Below are positions 60,471 to 64,000 of a DNA stretch of 64,000 bases, piece by piece. A program made the translations under genes and the position numbers. Where the stretch lies: positions 20,104,990-20,168,989 of the forward strand of contig CP141139.1 of assembly GCA_035236585.1 (NCBI GenBank), read 5' to 3'. Below the pieces are notes generated by a model that was not told the DNA's origin, did no database searches, and saw only the letters and a program-made list of their open reading frames with translations. Each line of letters starts with the position of its first letter. The first letter of the stretch is position 1. This stretch comes from Warburgia ugandensis (Eukaryota; Streptophyta; Magnoliopsida; Canellales; Canellaceae).

Positions 60471-63189
60471 CCCAAATGGGGCATTTTTTAAAGACAAAAT
60501 CAGGGGAGAAAATCATGGAATTAAGAGGCTGCTATTGAAGGAGATTAGATGCTGGCTTAACTAGAAAAATTAGAGAGGAAACTCAGAGAATATTTTTTCT
60601 TCTTCCTAAAAAATTGAACACATAAGGAGGAGGGTGAAAGGGTGGGACATTGAGGATTGCTTGGATCTCTTCTTTGGTGCTTAATCTGGTTGTTTCCTTT
60701 TTGTTTTCTTTAGTTCTCATTATTCTATGTAAAGATGATTCTTTAGTTATGCTGGTATGTACCAGTTGACTTATGAATCAATGAAGATTTGTTTTACTTT
60801 ATGAATACATGTTTCTGTAATGGTTAGATCATTCAAATCCTCTATCAATGCATGACATGTTTATTTTTTTTTTGTTTTAGTCAATAAGATTGGTTAAATG
60901 TCTAGCCAGATTTCATTTGACTACGATTACAGTGATTCTAACCTACCATCAAGTGACCCCACCAATTATTTTCTAACGGTTTAAAAGTCTTTGAAATTTG
61001 ATTCAAGCATTGTTCTCAATTTGAAAAAGGTTAAATATTCTTAGTAAAATCTTTTACTTATGTTATCAAATTTCATAATAGATTATTGAATTTAATCATT
61101 GCTCCATTATGGTTAGATTTTACATAGATTTCTTAGGATTTGATAATCTGCCTAATTTTTAATTCTTATTATTTTTAGAATTAAATTTTCAAAGAAAACA
61201 CTTTTCGAGAAAAAAAATCACAGTCTTGATTTAATTTTGAGTTATAAAAAGAAATAATAATTGGTGGGCCCTAATTTTAGCCTAGGTGACCTCTAATACT
61301 AGTTCATCTTTCGCAAATTAAATCACCCTCATCTCATCCATTTGATCTAATCATCATCTCATCTATTATAGGACACCTAGGCCAAAATTAGGACCCACTA
61401 CTTATTATTTCTTTTTATATCTCAAGAATTAAATCAAGACTATAATTATTTTCTCAAAAAGTGTTCTTTGAAAATTTAATTCTACAAATCATTAAGCATT
61501 AAAAACTGGGTAGACTATCAAATCCTAAGAATTCTATGTCAAATCAAACAATAATAGAACAAGGATTAAATCCAAGAATCTATTATGTAATATAATAACA
61601 TGAACCAATATATTTTACAAAGGACAATTTAACCTTTTTCAAATTGAGAACAATGTTCAAATTAAAGTTTCAAAGACATTTAAACAATTAGAAAATGATT
61701 AGTGGGACCACCTAATAGTAGGCAAGGATCATCCTAGCCAAATAAAATCTAGCCTAACATATTACCAATCTAATTGACTAAAAACCAAAAAAGAAAAAGA
61801 AAAAAAAAAAAAGAACACTTGTCATGCGAAGCAAGGCATTGGAATGGCCTAATCATTACAAAAACATATATTGGTAAAGGAAAACAAATCTTCGTTAATT
61901 CATAAGTCAACTGGTACATACTAGCATAACTATAGAATCATCTATACACAGAACAAAGAGAACTAAAGGAAATAGAAAGGAAACAACTCAATTAAGCACC
62001 AAAGAAGAAATCCAAGCAATCCTCAACGTCCCAACCTTTTGCCCTGCAGCCCTCCCCCTTATGCGTTCAATTTTTAGGAAGAACAAAAGAGTTTCCTCAC
62101 TAATTTTTTCACTTAGAACAGCATCTAATCTCCTCGAATAGAAACCTGTCAATTCATAGCATAGCTCACTTTTGATTAGATACCCTTGTTTGGTCCACAT
62201 AAGCAGCTGCCCTTAGAATCCTCCTTAGGCCCTTATTTTTCTTCTCAAATCCTCTCGAACCTGTCCAAGTTCATCCTCCCTTGAAGACCTTCCTAGCTAG
62301 CCAAATCTCATCATAAAAATCCTCTTAAAATAGCCAATCATCTCCCATGTAAGAAAAAAAGTCCATTTTAGCTTCATTTCAAGACTTCAAAAACATCTAA
62401 ACTTAGCTCTCCTTTTAGCCAATCATAGCATGCCACCTAGCTCTCCATTTTAGGATTTCTTTGAAGAGCCCTAAGTTAGGATGATCATGGCCATTAATTC
62501 ATCCTTTAACTCTTTCATTTTAAGCCTCATATTTTATGTTTATTTTCATTCCAAGCTTCCTATTTTTGCTCTTGATTACACATGTTCTCCAAGCTAGAAC
62601 CAATGGATAAAACGTACAAACTTAATGGGCCTAACTGCATGGGTTTCTGTTTCAAAAAGAGTGCAAAATGTGTAAAATTCTTGGGCCAACATGAGAGATT
62701 CACATGTGAGGGTAATGAGGTGATGAATACATTGTATGCATGGAGCTTACCACCTTTGCATGTGATAATGGCAGTCCAAAAGGTGGTCACATGCATAGGA
62801 TTTCTAACTACTCTGAAAATGATACAAGTACCCTCTCTACACTTGGAAATTGTTAGAACATAGATCACTACTTCTTGACTTCATCTAGATTATCCAAAGT
62901 TTATCAAGTCTTGACCTGGGCCATTTGTTTAAATCTAAACTTTATCAATGACAGGAAGGTTGACTGGCTCAATCTAACATTTATTCTCCTAGAATCCTCT
63001 GATCTACAACCTATATACAGAAAAAGCCCTAATGTGGTTTAACGCGTACTTACCTTTGAAAGTCGATCTGACCCTAAAAATACATCAAATCAAGGTTAGA
63101 TGATAAATAAGCAGTGCATATTTATCCTATAAGTACAAAAATGAACAATAAAAAATTGGGGTTTGTGGTACAAAAATGGACACTCAACA
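59327..63189. repeat. giant inverted repeat, arms of about 1.97 and 1.83 kb, 65-bp spacer
   Basis: The left arm 59327-61298 and right arm 61364-63189 are reverse complements along their length. Outer ends are 'tgttgagtgtccattttt' and 'aaaaatggacactcaaca'; inner ends are 'cctaggtgacctctaata' and 'tattataggacacctagg'. Paired landmarks include 'ggatgatcatggccatt' / 'aatggccatgatcatcc' (62480 / 60070) and 'gtaccagttgacttatgaat' / 'attcataagtcaactggtac' (60757 / 61899). The left arm alone has a GA microsatellite. No protein is encoded. Either it is a MULE/foldback element with very long inverted ends, or two LTR-like sequences in opposite orientation (ends TG..CA, TATA-like and leader-like sequence inside). 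Confidence 0.88.
60411..60467. repeat. (GA)n microsatellite in the left arm
   Basis: 57-bp GA run with no counterpart in the right arm. Confidence 0.95.
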
Positions 63190-63656
63190 CATGCCTCCAT
63201 TAAAAGGGCATGCAGCTATCAAAGCCTTTTGTAAACTAGTAGTCTCAAAGTTGTTGGACGGAAGGCAAAGTTCTCCTTTTGCCACAAGTGGAACAAAGCC
63301 ATTGTGACTAGAATAATCAATACTTTGAGGAAATCATTTTGCTATATGGAAGCTCCAGTCAACCTTACTATCCACATTTCAAAAAAAATTGAGTAATTTT
63401 GCCACATTTAACAATCAAGATTATTGGCATTTGATGAGTGGAGTAAATACTATACCTTGAGAGCAATACCACTAAATTCTCTGAAGAAACTATAGCATAC
63501 TTGAGCTTAGTGACATTGTTGACATATGAGGTCATATAAATAACATATTTTATACCCCCAAACTTTACACTACTAAGACAATCAAATGAAAGCCCAACAT
63601 GGATGGAAAATAGCCTAAATATGCATGGGCTAAGATATCCTAGTATAGTAGCTAAA

Positions 63657-63836
63657 AGGGGAGCCCCAATGCATAAAGCTCCCACCTATGCGGGGTCCAG
63701 AGAAGGGGTGGACCACAAGGTTCTATAGTACACAGCCTTACCTTGCATTTTTGCAAGAAGTTGTTTCCACATCTTGAACCCGTGACCTCAAGGTCACACG
63801 ACAACAACTTTTACCATTACGCCAAGGCTCCCCTTC
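63657..63836 (-). mobile_element. Au-type SINE, full length
   Basis: On the minus strand it reads 'ggggagccttggcgtaatgg', then 'gtgaccttgaggtcacgggt' (B-box region), 'tgcaaggtaaggctgtg' and 'ttgtggtccacccctt', ending near a short A/T tract. The flanks 'atagtagctaaa' (63645-63656) and 'atagttgctaaa' (63837-63848) differ at one of 12 bases, fitting a target duplication. Confidence 0.9.
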
Positions 63837-64000
63837 ATAGTTGCTAAAGCTAGAAAGCAAATTTGAAGCAATGTAGGAATTGGAAGCAAGAAACATAACT
63901 CTAAACAAAGAATACTTAGAAAGCAAAGGCACTACAAAAATGATGAGCAAGGCAAAGAGGAAATCTTGGAATCATACTGGAAATTAAACACGATACATGT

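Overview
This window looks like nuclear DNA of a seed plant, almost certainly an angiosperm. It is AT-rich, has spliced genes with canonical GT-AG introns, and carries plant transposon families: Au-type SINEs, L1 and RTE LINEs, Ty1/copia and Ty3/gypsy elements, PIF/Harbinger, MULE- and hAT-type MITEs, and a TRIM. There is also one scrap of plastid DNA. The very long transposon-filled intron would suit a large-genome woody lineage, but the species cannot be named from this sequence.

Three host genes could be assembled exon by exon, all on the minus strand. (1) A WAT1-related (UMAMIT/nodulin MtN21-like, EamA) transporter has seven exons between 32098 and 7561. Its fourth intron is about 18.6 kb. 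(2) A second WAT1-related paralogue has six exons (47564 to 44768) and lacks exactly the intron that is inflated in the first. (3) A short gene encodes a protein with an acidic Ser/Asp/Glu tail (56192 to 53591); its family was not recognised. Between the two transporters lies a berberine-bridge-enzyme-like (FAD oxidase) pseudogene. Its middle has been replaced by the 3' half of a Ty1/copia element.

Region by region: 1-7.5 kb holds a three-copy repeat, LINE and copia relics, and an Au SINE split by a 95-bp plastid rpoC2 fragment. 7.5-32 kb is transporter 1. Its giant intron contains a decayed Harbinger block (11-14.4 kb), GA/CT microsatellites and an old chromodomain-type gypsy element (17.5-28.5 kb). 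Nested in that gypsy are a hAT-like MITE, an RTE LINE joined to antisense 18S rRNA inside one target-site duplication, and a gag-protease-only LTR element. 32-44 kb holds a minisatellite, the BBE/copia pseudogene, a MULE-type MITE and a perfect 96-bp tandem duplication. 44.7-47.6 kb is transporter 2. 47.6-58.4 kb holds a 235-bp TRIM, the acidic-tail gene with a SINE and a hAT-type MITE in its intron, and an L1 tail. 59.3-63.2 kb is a giant inverted repeat with arms of nearly 2 kb and a loop of about 65 bp, followed by a second full-length Au SINE.

No operons, CRISPR arrays or complete autonomous transposons were seen. The most unusual structures are the 18S rRNA/RTE chimera, which fits twin priming, the 3.9-kb inverted repeat, the plastid-DNA patch inside a SINE, and the intron difference between the two transporters.
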